36,108 bases of DNA from Methanobacteriota archaeon (GCA_018650165.1 JABIGM010000019.1:1-36108); one strand, 5' to 3'; positions 10,591 to 20,341 are shown, numbered from the stretch's first letter. Notes: a model not told the origin generated them from the letters alone. Numbers and translations: made by a program.

Positions 10591-12669
10591 TCAAACAGGA
10601 GATAGGTCAAGAGCTCCTGACCAAATATCAAGGCCTCTAAGTCTGCAGTCAAACCGTTGACCAAGTTCTAAAACCGAACTACCATTTTCTCTCTCAACTT
10701 TCAGCCCATATTGATCGATCATCAAGCGTTCCTTACCACCCAACTGGCTCAAATGCATACGTCCTTCAAACGAACCATCATCTTCGAGATCCAAATATAT
10801 CCATGGGCTACGAAGACCTACCACTCTCGCATTCCAAGTCGAACCTTCTTCAGTATTGATTAGGTGCATGTTACAAGTACTTGCAACTAATTCCCATTCG
10901 AGTTTCTTAGCTTGCCTAGAACGGGTCGAGCAATGTTCTGAAATTTCTTCGACTTCTTCGAATGTATGGGTCCAGTCTTTACTTTCAAGCAATGATTTCA
11001 ACTGACGATGGGCCACTAGGTCTGGATACCTTCGTATAGGGGATGTGAAATGGACATAGGCATCCAAATCGAGACCAAAATGTCCAATATTTTCTTCACT
11101 GTAAATCGCCCTTTGCATTAATTGAAATAGCCCCTGATCTACAACCCGGCGCTTAATCTCAGAGAGTTCTGATGCTGCTGATTGGGCATTTCTCAAAGCC
11201 TGTAGCATTTCTGAGCGAGCCTGAGAATCAACAACACTTGAGAGATAGTTACCATCTATGACTTCAACAGTCTCTTCATTATCAAAAGATAGGCCGGCAT
11301 CAGCCCAAGCAGAAAGCAAATTCATTGTTTCAGTAGTTTCAGTCTCCCCGGTTTTTCTATGCGATGGCATTGGCAATTCAATATCCACATCTAAGCACTC
11401 TAGTTTAGCATTTAGAGATTCAACCTCGGGAGAATCCGGTGGCGAATGACATCTCCATGGTAGTGCGGATTCAGCATCTCCCAATAGATGTCCAACCGCT
11501 TCATTCGTTGCAACCATAAAAGCCTCAATCATTTCAGTAGCCTCATTTGGCCATTTCACTTCAAGAGTTATTTCATCCCCATTAATCCGAGGACGCCTTT
11601 CCGCTCCAGCGATGTCAAGACCGATTCTTTTTGCCCGCATCATTTTTGATAACTTCATCATTTCAGGGAATAGATTTCCTTCAATGACATCATCATATGA
11701 CAAATTTTGTTTTACACGGATTAGTGCTTGGTGCGCCTTGGTCGACACTACCCTTGCCTCATTAATTTTCATTTCAATAACCATTGCGTATCTATCGGCA
11801 TCATCTCTCAACGAACATAAATCATCAGCTAAACGTGGAGGCAGCATTGGAAGTACACAATGAGGAAGATATACGCTTGTAGCCCTTTCTCTGGCATATC
11901 TGTCAAGTGATGTATCGGGCTTGACATAGTGAGCAACATCTGCAATGGCGACCCATAATGTATCTTCAATAAGGCATACAGCATCATCAAAATCTCTTGC
12001 ATCAGGAGGATCAATTGTAGTGAATGGTATGTGTCGTAAATCAACTCTATTCTCTGACATCACAGGTTCGGGTAATTTCGCTGCAAATTCGATTAAATCA
12101 TCTCGATATATTCTCGGAAATGGGTTTGTCCCCATCTTTGTTCGATAAGCCAATCTAGCATCTAACATTTCTTCTGGAGTGAAACTGTCACGCATTAGCC
12201 ATGCCATAGATACCAGTGGGTCTGGGAATCGTAGTTTGGCTTCAGATTTCGCAACTTTCTCTAATTGTTTTGTCATATCAAAGCCAAGATATGTTCGCAA
12301 CACCTCCCCCTCCAATAATGAGAAATCATCAGGGAGACTCTCTCCCCTCAAAGTTGCAAGCATCGCACCTTCGTGTAATTGGTGTTGTGATGTCCTTACC
12401 GCTGCTTCAATTTCCTCTCTTTGTTGGGTCGAACGCAAAGAGAAATCATTTGTATCTCCAATAAACAATTCACCTTTTCGACAAGCATGTACAATAGTTT
12501 CTTGAATCTGAGAGTGTAATTGTTTTTCAGTTAATTTAAGATTAGATTCTTTCGATAAGATTGTACTAAGTGCCAAATCAACCGATAAGTTCCTCTCTAG
12601 ACCATGTGAAATCAATCTTCGATAAAGACGTTCATCAGGGGGACTTACCTTTCCCTTACGCCTTTTCAC
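10591..12669 (-). CDS. RNB-domain exoribonuclease (RNase II/R family)
   Basis: [14 protein letters not shown] catalytic motif, [40 protein letters not shown]. Confidence 0.92.
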   Translation of the reverse strand: MKRRKGKVSPPDERLYRRLISHGLERNLSVDLALSTILSKESNLKLTEKQLHSQIQETIVHACRKGELFIGDTNDFSLRSTQQREEIEAAVRTSQHQLHEGAMLATLRGESLPDDFSLLEGEVLRTYLGFDMTKQLEKVAKSEAKLRFPDPLVSMAWLMRDSFTPEEMLDARLAYRTKMGTNPFPRIYRDDLIEFAAKLPEPVMSENRVDLRHIPFTTIDPPDARDFDDAVCLIEDTLWVAIADVAHYVKPDTSLDRYARERATSVYLPHCVLPMLPPRLADDLCSLRDDADRYAMVIEMKINEARVVSTKAHQALIRVKQNLSYDDVIEGNLFPEMMKLSKMMRAKRIGLDIAGAERRPRINGDEITLEVKWPNEATEMIEAFMVATNEAVGHLLGDAESALPWRCHSPPDSPEVESLNAKLECLDVDIELPMPSHRKTGETETTETMNLLSAWADAGLSFDNEETVEVIDGNYLSSVVDSQARSEMLQALRNAQSAASELSEIKRRVVDQGLFQLMQRAIYSEENIGHFGLDLDAYVHFTSPIRRYPDLVAHRQLKSLLESKDWTHTFEEVEEISEHCSTRSRQAKKLEWELVASTCNMHLINTEEGSTWNARVVGLRSPWIYLDLEDDGSFEGRMHLSQLGGKERLMIDQYGLKVERENGSSVLELGQRFDCRLRGLDIWSGALDLSPV

Positions 12670-13529
12670 AAACCCACGTCCTTCAATGCCTGTAAGGCAT
12701 CTATTTGTGATTTGTCAAGTTCATCAAGTTCGTCCAAAATAAATTCAATATCAATCTCTTTCACCCGTTGGCGGTCACCAACTTGCGATAATGGCGGAAT
12801 AGATATTTTCCCCTTTACACCAGAAGGAAGAGTAACAGTAACCTTCCCACCGAGAATCAATGTGGAATATGGGATTTCAACTTCTTTGATAATTCTGCCA
12901 TTATCCCAGCGGCATCCTTCGCCAGGGTCAATTCGAATATTTACGATTAAATCTCCATTAATGCCTTGAGGGTGACCATGGCCTTGGTCTTTAATGCGAA
13001 TCTCCTTGCCATGTTTTACGTTAGGATTTACTTTGACACTCAGGGTGCGACGTTTTCTATCTATACTACCGTGGCTTCCTGGAATTAATTGAGTGTATGT
13101 TAGATTGAAAGAACCACCACTGGCAGCATCTTCGGGGGAAAGGTCGAGCCATGATACAGCATTCTTCCCTCTCTCCTGAGGAGGTCGTGGAGAGTTGTGC
13201 CGTCGTTGCCCCCCGCCCATACTTTTGCCAAACATTTGACCAAGGACATCCTCCATGCCACCCATGCCACCCATGCCGCCAAAGGGGCTGCCTCTACCGC
13301 CGCCAACTCCACCAAACATCTGTTCCTGCTCATGCTTACGGCGGGCTTCAGCCGTACCGATTGAATCGTAAGCGGCTTGTACTTCTTTGAATTTCGCCTC
13401 TGCTGCGGTCGAACCATCGTTACGATCGGGGTGGAATTGCCTTGCAAGTTTGCGAAAAGACTTCTTTATTTCAGCGTCACTGGCTCCCCGTGATACACCG
13501 AGAACCTGATATGGGTCTCGCTCCGCCAT
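12666..13529 (-). CDS. DnaJ-like J-domain chaperone without zinc-finger cluster
   Basis: N-terminal J domain with HPD (QFHPDRND), Gly/Phe-Met-rich linker, DnaJ C-terminal domains; no CxxCxGxG repeats. Overlaps the RNB gene by 4 nt. Confidence 0.92.
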   Translation of the reverse strand: MAERDPYQVLGVSRGASDAEIKKSFRKLARQFHPDRNDGSTAAEAKFKEVQAAYDSIGTAEARRKHEQEQMFGGVGGGRGSPFGGMGGMGGMEDVLGQMFGKSMGGGQRRHNSPRPPQERGKNAVSWLDLSPEDAASGGSFNLTYTQLIPGSHGSIDRKRRTLSVKVNPNVKHGKEIRIKDQGHGHPQGINGDLIVNIRIDPGEGCRWDNGRIIKEVEIPYSTLILGGKVTVTLPSGVKGKISIPPLSQVGDRQRVKEIDIEFILDELDELDKSQIDALQALKDVGL

Positions 13530-13640
13530 GGGTCTATCGAGACACAGGTGTGCTTTGAATCAGTCGATAGCCGGAGCCTATCCGCGCCGCTGAGGTTAAA
13601 TGAGGGCCCTAAGTCGCCATGACACCACTGAGGTGAAACC

Positions 13641-13907
13641 ATGTCAGATGACAAGAACCAGACACGCTCCTTCGAGGACAAAGTCCAGGACAAGCAAGAT
13701 GCTATTGAAGCACAATTCCGCAAGATATCTCGCGGAAGCTGGGCTCGTATCATTCGTATGGCTCGAAAGCCTACGCCTCAGGAATTCAAACAAACATCAA
13801 TTATTTGTGGGATTGGACTATTTATCCTAGGTTTTATTGGGTTTGTAATGCTCGTACTGATGGACAATTTCATACCATGGCTTATCCATGATGTATTTGG
13901 TATCTGA
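13641..13907 (+). CDS. secE: Preprotein translocase subunit SecE/Sec61-gamma
   Basis: Short protein with amphipathic RMARKPTPQEFKQTS and a single C-terminal TM; directly upstream of spt5, as is common in archaea. Confidence 0.88.
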   Translation: MSDDKNQTRSFEDKVQDKQDAIEAQFRKISRGSWARIIRMARKPTPQEFKQTSIICGIGLFILGFIGFVMLVLMDNFIPWLIHDVFGI

Positions 13908-13923
13908 TATTGGAGGGGAAATT

Positions 13924-14862
13924 ATGACTGACGCATTTATCGCATTTGTTCGCCACGAAGAGGAATTATTACTTCTTCATCGCTCTAAATCTGATTCAGA
14001 TTCACCAGGCCTTTGGGACGGTGTGTACGGAATTGGAGATACCGAAGAGGATGTACTTAACCGTGTAGCGGAATGTACCGGAATTCCTCTAGAGGATTTG
14101 GAATATGTTCGTGCAGGACCTGCACTTGGAATTGATATCGGAGGCCGTCTACAAGATATTGCTCCATGCCTAGTAGTATCTTCCAGTAAGGAAGTAACTC
14201 CAACAGGCCGTTACACTGAATCGATCTGGGTTGATCCGGGAAACATTGGTTGGGAAGACCGTGAAAATAACAGAACGAGACACCATGTATTCACAGATCT
14301 AGATATGGAAGGTAGCGAGAAATTGTTGCTGGAGATGTATGGTTCAGTTGCTACTTACCTTTACATCGTAAAGACTGCAATTGGTTCAGAGAAGCGCGTC
14401 GCTGATGAAATGAAAGCTCGTTTGATGGGCTCAGGCTCACTTTCAGCACTTAGCGATGATATATTCGGCATTCTTCATCCAACAGGCATGCGTGGATATG
14501 TAATCGTTGAATCCAGCGCTTCACACCATGTTGAGAAGTTAATCGGGCGTTCTGGTGGTCGTGATCCAAAGGCCCGCCGTGGACTAAATCAAACACCTCT
14601 AAAGAACGCAAAGACTGTTCTTCCAGGAGAGGCAGCACTCAAGGATATCCTACCGTACTTAGAGCCAAAGGCAGTTACCAGCGGCATAGAAGTAGGATGT
14701 ATCGTAGAGATTGTAACAGGAGCATTCAAAGGCGAAAAGGCACGTGTTACTAGTGTCGCAGAAACCAAAGAAGAAGTTAGTATGGAGTTGTATGAACAAC
14801 CTATCCCTATGACCCTAAAGATGCGTGGAGATCATGTCCGCGTCGTCGAGAGAGTCGAATGA
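13924..14862 (+). CDS. spt5: Spt5/NusG (NGN + KOW) with an N-terminal degenerate Nudix-like domain
   Basis: C-terminal LYIVKTAIGSEKRVADEM...MRGYVIVESS...GCIVEIVTGAFKGEKARVTSV is NGN+KOW; N-terminal about 135 aa is Nudix-like (ELLLLHRS...PGLWDGVYGIGDTEEDVLNRVAECTGI). Start moved to ATG 13924, preceded by GGAGGGG. Confidence 0.85.
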   Translation: MTDAFIAFVRHEEELLLLHRSKSDSDSPGLWDGVYGIGDTEEDVLNRVAECTGIPLEDLEYVRAGPALGIDIGGRLQDIAPCLVVSSSKEVTPTGRYTESIWVDPGNIGWEDRENNRTRHHVFTDLDMEGSEKLLLEMYGSVATYLYIVKTAIGSEKRVADEMKARLMGSGSLSALSDDIFGILHPTGMRGYVIVESSASHHVEKLIGRSGGRDPKARRGLNQTPLKNAKTVLPGEAALKDILPYLEPKAVTSGIEVGCIVEIVTGAFKGEKARVTSVAETKEEVSMELYEQPIPMTLKMRGDHVRVVERVE

Positions 14863-14940
14863 TTGCGCGCGGCGCGATTAAATAGGGGAGGCAAGTCGGC
14901 AACCTGCTCACGTCCGTGTGAGTAACAGAGGTGTACAAAC

Positions 14941-15222
14941 ATGCCAAAGCCTTGGACCAGCCATCTTATCATAAAAGCGCTAGGTGTCAAGAAATGCAAT
15001 GGTAGTCTGGATGCCGCTACTGAGGACTTGAGCCTCGAAAAAGCGATGGACGTCGCTCGCCAAAAGCACAACGACGGCCACTTGACTGGAGCAGACCTGA
15101 AAGCGCAGACCCGTGAGGTCATCGGCACATGTGTGTCAATGCGTGTTAAGATCGATGGACTCTGGGCCAAGGACGCTCTGACCACAATTGAAAAAGGAGA
15201 ATGGGACGAACGATTTGCTTGA
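14941..15222 (+). CDS. rpl11: Ribosomal protein L11, C-terminal domain only
   Basis: 93 aa; TSHLIIKALGVKK...LKAQTREVIGTCVSMRVKIDG matches the archaeal L11 C-terminal domain; the N-terminal PPxGPALG domain is absent; in-frame TAA at 14923-14925 blocks upstream extension. Confidence 0.88.
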   Translation: MPKPWTSHLIIKALGVKKCNGSLDAATEDLSLEKAMDVARQKHNDGHLTGADLKAQTREVIGTCVSMRVKIDGLWAKDALTTIEKGEWDERFA

Positions 15223-15283
15223 ACTGAATCACGGACCACGGTAGAGGGGCTTGTCCCTTCGCAGACCGAAGGGGTGAACGGAA

Positions 15284-15928
15284 ATGGAACAGAAAATACA
15301 AGAAGCAATCAAGAACGCTATCGAAGGCGCTCCAGAACGTAAATTTGTTGAATCGTTAGATATGGCATTCACAATCAAAGATGTTGATTTGAAAAACCCT
15401 AACAATCGTATTCAAGAAGAAATCCGCCTACCTGCTGGTCGTGGCAAGCAAATCAAAATTGCAATGTTTGCAGCATCAGATGCTGCAAAGAAAGCAAAAG
15501 ATGCCGGTATCCATGTTATCGATCCATCTGAGATTGAAGAACTTGGAAAGAACAAGGGTAAAGCTAAGAAAATAGCAAACTCGTTTGATTTCTTCCTTTC
15601 AGAAGTCCCTCATATGGGATTGATTGGTCGTTACCTCGGTGTAGTTCTAGGTCCTCGTGGCAAGATGCCCCGTCCAGTTCCACCAGTAGTTGACCCAGCA
15701 GCAATAGCAGCAGGTCTTCAATCCACTACTGTAGTCAAGTCTCGTGACAAGGTTACTTTCCAAACATCGTTTGGAACTCTTGCACAATCTGAAGATGAAT
15801 TATTGAAGAACGCTATGGAAGTTTACACCCGTGTAACATCTCGATTAGAGCGCGGAGTAGGAAACATTCGTTCACTTAACATCAAGACCACAATGGGTCC
15901 AGCAACTAGAGTCGAGGTGGTTAATTGA
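15284..15928 (+). CDS. rpl1: 50S ribosomal protein L1
   Basis: GRYLGVVLGPRGKMPRPVPP and other L1 motifs; located between L11 and L10. Confidence 0.95.
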   Translation: MEQKIQEAIKNAIEGAPERKFVESLDMAFTIKDVDLKNPNNRIQEEIRLPAGRGKQIKIAMFAASDAAKKAKDAGIHVIDPSEIEELGKNKGKAKKIANSFDFFLSEVPHMGLIGRYLGVVLGPRGKMPRPVPPVVDPAAIAAGLQSTTVVKSRDKVTFQTSFGTLAQSEDELLKNAMEVYTRVTSRLERGVGNIRSLNIKTTMGPATRVEVVN

Positions 15929-16938
15929 TTCCTAAGGTAGCATCCTGGAAGAAAAACACAGTCTCTGGGCTATCAGAAATGCTTGCTAAAGGTGGTACCT
16001 TTGCAGTAATCGATATTCATGGCGTGCCTGCCGATTCTATGATTGGCATGCGTGCAGGACTTCGTGACAAAGTAAACATTCAAGTTGCAAAAAAGCGTTT
16101 GATGAAGATTGCTTGGGAAGCTGCAGGAAATGATTTTGCAGACCTTGAGGAATTATACTCTTCAGCGGTTCAGCCAGCACTTGTTCAGACAGACATGAAT
16201 TCATTTGAAGTTTTCACAGAACTGAAAGCTACTGAAGCAGGCCGTGCAGCAAAGCCCGGCGACACAGCACCTTACGACATAATTGTTGACAAAATGGACA
16301 CTGGAATGCCACCAGGACCAATTGTTGGAGAATTAAACTCCGTTGGAATCCCTGCTAAAATTGTAAAGGGTAGTGTACAAATTCAAAAGAAGACAACAGT
16401 TCTAACAGAAGGTGAAGCATTCACTGGAGATCTTGGAATGATGCTCTCTAAGATTGGAATCAATCCAATCGTAACCGGTTTGCGACTTTGCGGTACTATC
16501 GAAGATGGTACTCGCTTTGAACCTGCAACTCTAGATATCGACTACGCTAAGTTTGAATCTGATCTAATCAGTTTCGGAGCAGGCGCATTCAATCTGGCTT
16601 GCAACATCCACTGGTTTACCAGTCAAACCGTACCAACACTCCTGTCCAAGGCGAGCGGCGAAGCTCTTGCACTGGCACTGGAGGCTGCAATTGTCACAAC
16701 AGACACTTTGCCGCATCTAATTGGACGTGCAAACCGTGGCGCAATGGGCGTTGCTGGTTCACTGTCTAGCGACGCACTCGATGAAGAGCTGAGCCAACTT
16801 CTTGGCGCAGCCGTTTCTGCTGCAGAATCTGCAGCAGCAGCACCGAGCTCCGATGAAGCCCCTGCCGAGGCTGAAGAGGAAGATGAAGAAGAAGAGGAAG
16901 AGGGCGGTTTCGACGGCCTTGGGTCCTTATTCGGCTGA
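15925..16938 (+). CDS. rpl10: Ribosomal stalk protein L10 (P0)
   Basis: Archaeal P0 architecture with acidic [17 protein letters not shown] tail; TTG start overlaps the L1 stop (TTGA). Confidence 0.95.
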   Translation: MIPKVASWKKNTVSGLSEMLAKGGTFAVIDIHGVPADSMIGMRAGLRDKVNIQVAKKRLMKIAWEAAGNDFADLEELYSSAVQPALVQTDMNSFEVFTELKATEAGRAAKPGDTAPYDIIVDKMDTGMPPGPIVGELNSVGIPAKIVKGSVQIQKKTTVLTEGEAFTGDLGMMLSKIGINPIVTGLRLCGTIEDGTRFEPATLDIDYAKFESDLISFGAGAFNLACNIHWFTSQTVPTLLSKASGEALALALEAAIVTTDTLPHLIGRANRGAMGVAGSLSSDALDEELSQLLGAAVSAAESAAAAPSSDEAPAEAEEEDEEEEEEGGFDGLGSLFG

Positions 16939-16957
16939 AAATTTGAGGTGAAAAAAT

Positions 16958-17257
16958 ATGGAGTACGTATACGCTGCAATGCTTCTGCATTCTGCTGAAA
17001 CTGAGATCGACGAAAAAGCTGTCACTGCTGTCCTAAAGGCTGCTGGTGTAAGTGCTGACTCTGCCCGTGTGAAGGCTCTTGTAGCCTCACTAAGCGGTGT
17101 TGACATAGCTGAAGCAATGGCTACTGCCGTTGCTGCCCCTGCTGCTGCCGCACCTGTTGCGGCTGCCGCTTCCGCTGACGCTGCACCTGCAGAAGAAGCA
17201 GAAGAGGAAGAAGAAGAAGAGGGCGGCTTCGAAGGCCTAGGTTCTCTATTCGGCTGA
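16958..17257 (+). CDS. rpl12: Ribosomal protein L12/P1
   Basis: [31 protein letters not shown] start, Ala-rich hinge, acidic tail ending EGLGSLFG. Confidence 0.95.
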   Translation: MEYVYAAMLLHSAETEIDEKAVTAVLKAAGVSADSARVKALVASLSGVDIAEAMATAVAAPAAAAPVAAAASADAAPAEEAEEEEEEEGGFEGLGSLFG

Positions 17258-17294
17258 AGTCAGACGGAATCGAAACTGATCCAATAGAACACTA

Positions 17295-17515
17295 GAGCCC
17301 ATTAGGGTTCGAGCGTAAGCAGGGTCCAGTTACGGTTACCCAAGCGGTCCACAGTCCGTGGTCAACCTCGCCCACTATTGGGCTGGGGATTGCGGGATAG
17401 ACCGTGAATGGACCATCCACAATCTCCCCTTCCTTGCGAAGGGGGGATTAGTGGCCTTACCAGCATTCGTTTGAGGAATGCACCCCCTATCTTCTTCATA
17501 CCCAACGATTTGGGT
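17295..17515. other. Strongly structured intergenic segment (candidate ncRNA or leader)
   Basis: Six hairpins by eye: 17295-17310, 17370-17383, 17385-17427, 17426-17444, 17463-17481, 17500-17515; no convincing ORF. Confidence 0.45.
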
Positions 17516-17522
17516 TTAGTTA

Positions 17523-17981
17523 ATGCTCAGTCGGAAAGAGTTAGTTCTCGAGGTTTCTACCTCCCCGATTGAGAACATCAAATCTTTTCGAAGAATCACT
17601 GAATCGAATAGTTGGGAGATAACCAGCCACCAAGGTAGCAGATTAGTCGATCGTTTTGCAATCATCATGCCAATGGCCCAAAGTGCCCAAACTCTTGGCC
17701 TGGAAGTATTGGATGGGCCTCTACAGGGATTAGAAATTCATACCTGGGCGGAAACCAAGGGCAGTGCGGGTGCAATCAATATGGCCGCTTGGACTATACC
17801 GGGTGGAGAAGGTAATGAAGAAGCAAGAGAAATTATTCGCGAGTGGACAAAAGGACTCCCCAGATGTCCTTGGAAATGGACCTTCGGTGAAAGAAGTAGA
17901 ATTGGTTATCTATTGCCGGTTTTTCGTAGATCTCGTAAGACCTTTGCAAAGTTAGGTTTGACTGAATGGAATAAGCAATGA
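17523..17981 (+). CDS. Hypothetical protein
   Basis: 152-aa ORF with plausible protein composition; no family recognised. Confidence 0.55.
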   Translation: MLSRKELVLEVSTSPIENIKSFRRITESNSWEITSHQGSRLVDRFAIIMPMAQSAQTLGLEVLDGPLQGLEIHTWAETKGSAGAINMAAWTIPGGEGNEEAREIIREWTKGLPRCPWKWTFGERSRIGYLLPVFRRSRKTFAKLGLTEWNKQ

Positions 17982-18035
17982 ACCAAAACCCTTGGAAACT
18001 ACCACATATTACCCACAGATAACGGAGGAGCGACG

Positions 18036-18725
18036 ATGTCATTCATGGACGATATTAAAACCGACACAAATCTACAGAAATTAGTTGCAGGTATGGTTTT
18101 CTTCGCACTAGTTTTCCCTCTTTATTTTGGATATGCTTCCGGACAAGCAGATACGGATTTTAGCATGAGTGGACCAGTCGGAGATTATACGGTAAATGGA
18201 ACAATATCTTTCCATGAAATCGGTTCAGGCGGTGAGTTAATCGAACACGAGAAAACAGCAATTGTTGGAGCCAATTCAGATGCCGGGGGAGTGGAAGACC
18301 TGAATATTATAGGTTTTAGAATAACTACTAGCCATACAGATACCGAAACTCCTTGCGCACCAACCGCAACCCCTCAAGATGATGAAATTTCTGTTTTAGG
18401 TGGAATAAATGACAACACTACTTCCTATACCGGTACCGAATCAAATTGGGAAGGGTCCTATTTCTTCGTATCTGACTTTTTGAATGTGACATTTGAAGAA
18501 GTCTCTTCAACAGATTTAGACGAGCTGTTAGATGGTGGAGATGCCGGCTTTGGAGAATATACCTTTGAATTAGGAGTGACAGTTAATCGTGGCCAAGCAC
18601 CGTTTGGTGCTTGTACAAATAATGACAACAACGAACAAGTAGATTGGAAGATCGAATTGATTTCTTTGGAATACACCCTCGAAACGGTCGAGGCTGAAGA
18701 AGAGGAAGAAGAATCCGAAGACTAA
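18036..18725 (+). CDS. Hypothetical membrane-anchored extracytoplasmic protein with acidic C-terminus
   Basis: ATG after GGAGGAG ribosome-binding site; N-terminal TM (LVAGMVFFALVFPLYFGYASG), acidic EEEEEESED tail. Confidence 0.7.
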   Translation: MSFMDDIKTDTNLQKLVAGMVFFALVFPLYFGYASGQADTDFSMSGPVGDYTVNGTISFHEIGSGGELIEHEKTAIVGANSDAGGVEDLNIIGFRITTSHTDTETPCAPTATPQDDEISVLGGINDNTTSYTGTESNWEGSYFFVSDFLNVTFEEVSSTDLDELLDGGDAGFGEYTFELGVTVNRGQAPFGACTNNDNNEQVDWKIELISLEYTLETVEAEEEEEESED

Positions 18726-20153
18726 TCACAGCAATTTGCTAATATTGGTTATTGGTGAAACTCTCTCATCAATCATTGCAAGTATCTCATCGAGAGTTTC
18801 TTGATCGTTCGCTTCAACTCTCATAACAAGAATCGCTTCTGTGTTCGATTTGCGAGCTAGATACCAAGCAGACTGCACTCCGTCCTTTTCGAAGCGCACC
18901 CTTACGCCGTCAATGGTCGAAGAATCATGGTCAGCAAAAGCCGCTGTGATTGCAGCAACGGTAGCCAACTTGTCCTCTTCAGCACACGGGATTTTCACTT
19001 CGCCAGTAGTTGGTAGGTTAGGCGCTAAGCGGTTTAATTCTGAACTGAAAGAAGCATCTCTGCGAGACCATAACTCTAGAATTCTAGCAGCGTTGTAAAG
19101 TGAACAATCAAAGCCATACCATCCACGGTCAGACATGAATATATGGCCACTCATTTCTCCAGCCATCAATGAATTAGGATGCTCTGCAAGAACTCTCTTC
19201 ATGAATGAATGACCGGTCTTTGCCATCATTGGTTTTCCACCAGCGGCAATAATTGCTTTTTCAACATTCATCGAACATTTGACATCATAGATTAGCAAAT
19301 CTTTTCCCTCTTCGGTTCCAACTACGTCGTCTGCCATCAAAGCAATTAATCGGTCAGGATAAACGAAGTCACCGTTTTCGTCGACAGCTCCGATTCTATC
19401 ACCATCTCCATCAGCACCCAAGCCCAATTCGCAATCATTGTCAACAACAGCCTTGGCTAAATCTATCATGTTGTATTCACGAGTTGGGTCTGCTCCATGA
19501 TTTGGTTCAGTATTATCCCAATCGCAGTACAAGTCGATATGGTCTGCACCAATCATGTCGAGAAGACGAACCATTGCTGGTCCAGGGACTGCATTGCCAC
19601 AATCGACTGCGACTTTCACAGGTCTAGCGAGTTTACCAGTTGATGCGACAATCGCTTCGAGGTATCTGTCTTCATGAGGATGATCAATATGTTCGCCATT
19701 ACCCTCTCTGAATTCTCCAGTTAGGAATACATCCTTCAATTCTTGAATTTCTTCACCGGCAAGCGGTAAAGTTCCTCTACACATCTTGAATCCATTATGC
19801 GTAGGCATTGGTAAGTGTGATGCAGTAACCATTACTCCCCCATCAACCGGTAATGTCCAACAGGCATGGTACAAGCAACCGGTCGAAACAATCCCTAAAT
19901 CTAGGACTTTAACGCCAGAGTCAACCAGTCCTTGAATTAGGTTTGATGCATAACTTGGACTCGATTCACGAATATCCCTTCCAACTGCGAAGGAAGAGCA
20001 ATCAAGGTAAGTTGCCATTGCACGGCCTAGGCGGTATGCGAATTCATCGGACAACTCTTCACCTGACAACCCACGGATATCGTAGGCTTTGAAACAGTGC
20101 GTTGGCCATGTGCCCATGTTGTAGGCCAGCGAGTCTTCTCGTATGTATTTCAT
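18726..20153 (-). CDS. Phosphomannomutase/phosphoglucomutase family protein
   Basis: KAYDIRG, TASHLPMPTHNGFKM phosphoserine loop, GADGDGDRIG metal loop, GEMSGHIF sugar loop. The start at 20153 forms an ATGA overlap with the upstream ORF. Confidence 0.9.
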   Translation of the reverse strand: MKYIREDSLAYNMGTWPTHCFKAYDIRGLSGEELSDEFAYRLGRAMATYLDCSSFAVGRDIRESSPSYASNLIQGLVDSGVKVLDLGIVSTGCLYHACWTLPVDGGVMVTASHLPMPTHNGFKMCRGTLPLAGEEIQELKDVFLTGEFREGNGEHIDHPHEDRYLEAIVASTGKLARPVKVAVDCGNAVPGPAMVRLLDMIGADHIDLYCDWDNTEPNHGADPTREYNMIDLAKAVVDNDCELGLGADGDGDRIGAVDENGDFVYPDRLIALMADDVVGTEEGKDLLIYDVKCSMNVEKAIIAAGGKPMMAKTGHSFMKRVLAEHPNSLMAGEMSGHIFMSDRGWYGFDCSLYNAARILELWSRRDASFSSELNRLAPNLPTTGEVKIPCAEEDKLATVAAITAAFADHDSSTIDGVRVRFEKDGVQSAWYLARKSNTEAILVMRVEANDQETLDEILAMIDERVSPITNISKLL

Positions 20154-20341
20154 CGCCTTGTAAGAAATGAAATTGTTAATGCGATTGTTAGAAAAATTCC
20201 CCATTCAAGCAAGATGTCATTCCACCAAGCTGCTATTGTTAAGGCAGAGATTATTGGAACACTAATTTTGAGCAATACAGGCCACGTCATTAGATCTTCA
20301 GGAGGCTCCTCTAGATATGGGGAGCCTGGCATTTTAATCAC
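20150..20341 (-). CDS. Small membrane protein (about 60 aa) between RidA and phosphomannomutase
   Basis: 63-aa ORF, 4-nt overlaps with both neighbours, two hydrophobic segments. Confidence 0.6.
   Translation of the reverse strand: MIKMPGSPYLEEPPEDLMTWPVLLKISVPIISALTIAAWWNDILLEWGIFLTIALTISFLTRR

Noticed and set aside
16623-16990. Minus-strand ORFs with poly-Ser or Leu-rich translations
   Set aside because: Produced by reading the acidic Glu/Ala tail of L10 in antisense.
17295-17515. Considered RNase P RNA, SRP RNA, 5S rRNA or tRNA for the structured gap
   Set aside because: Did not find the conserved RNase P core strings, SRP helix 8 motif, 5S motifs or a tRNA cloverleaf; left as unassigned.
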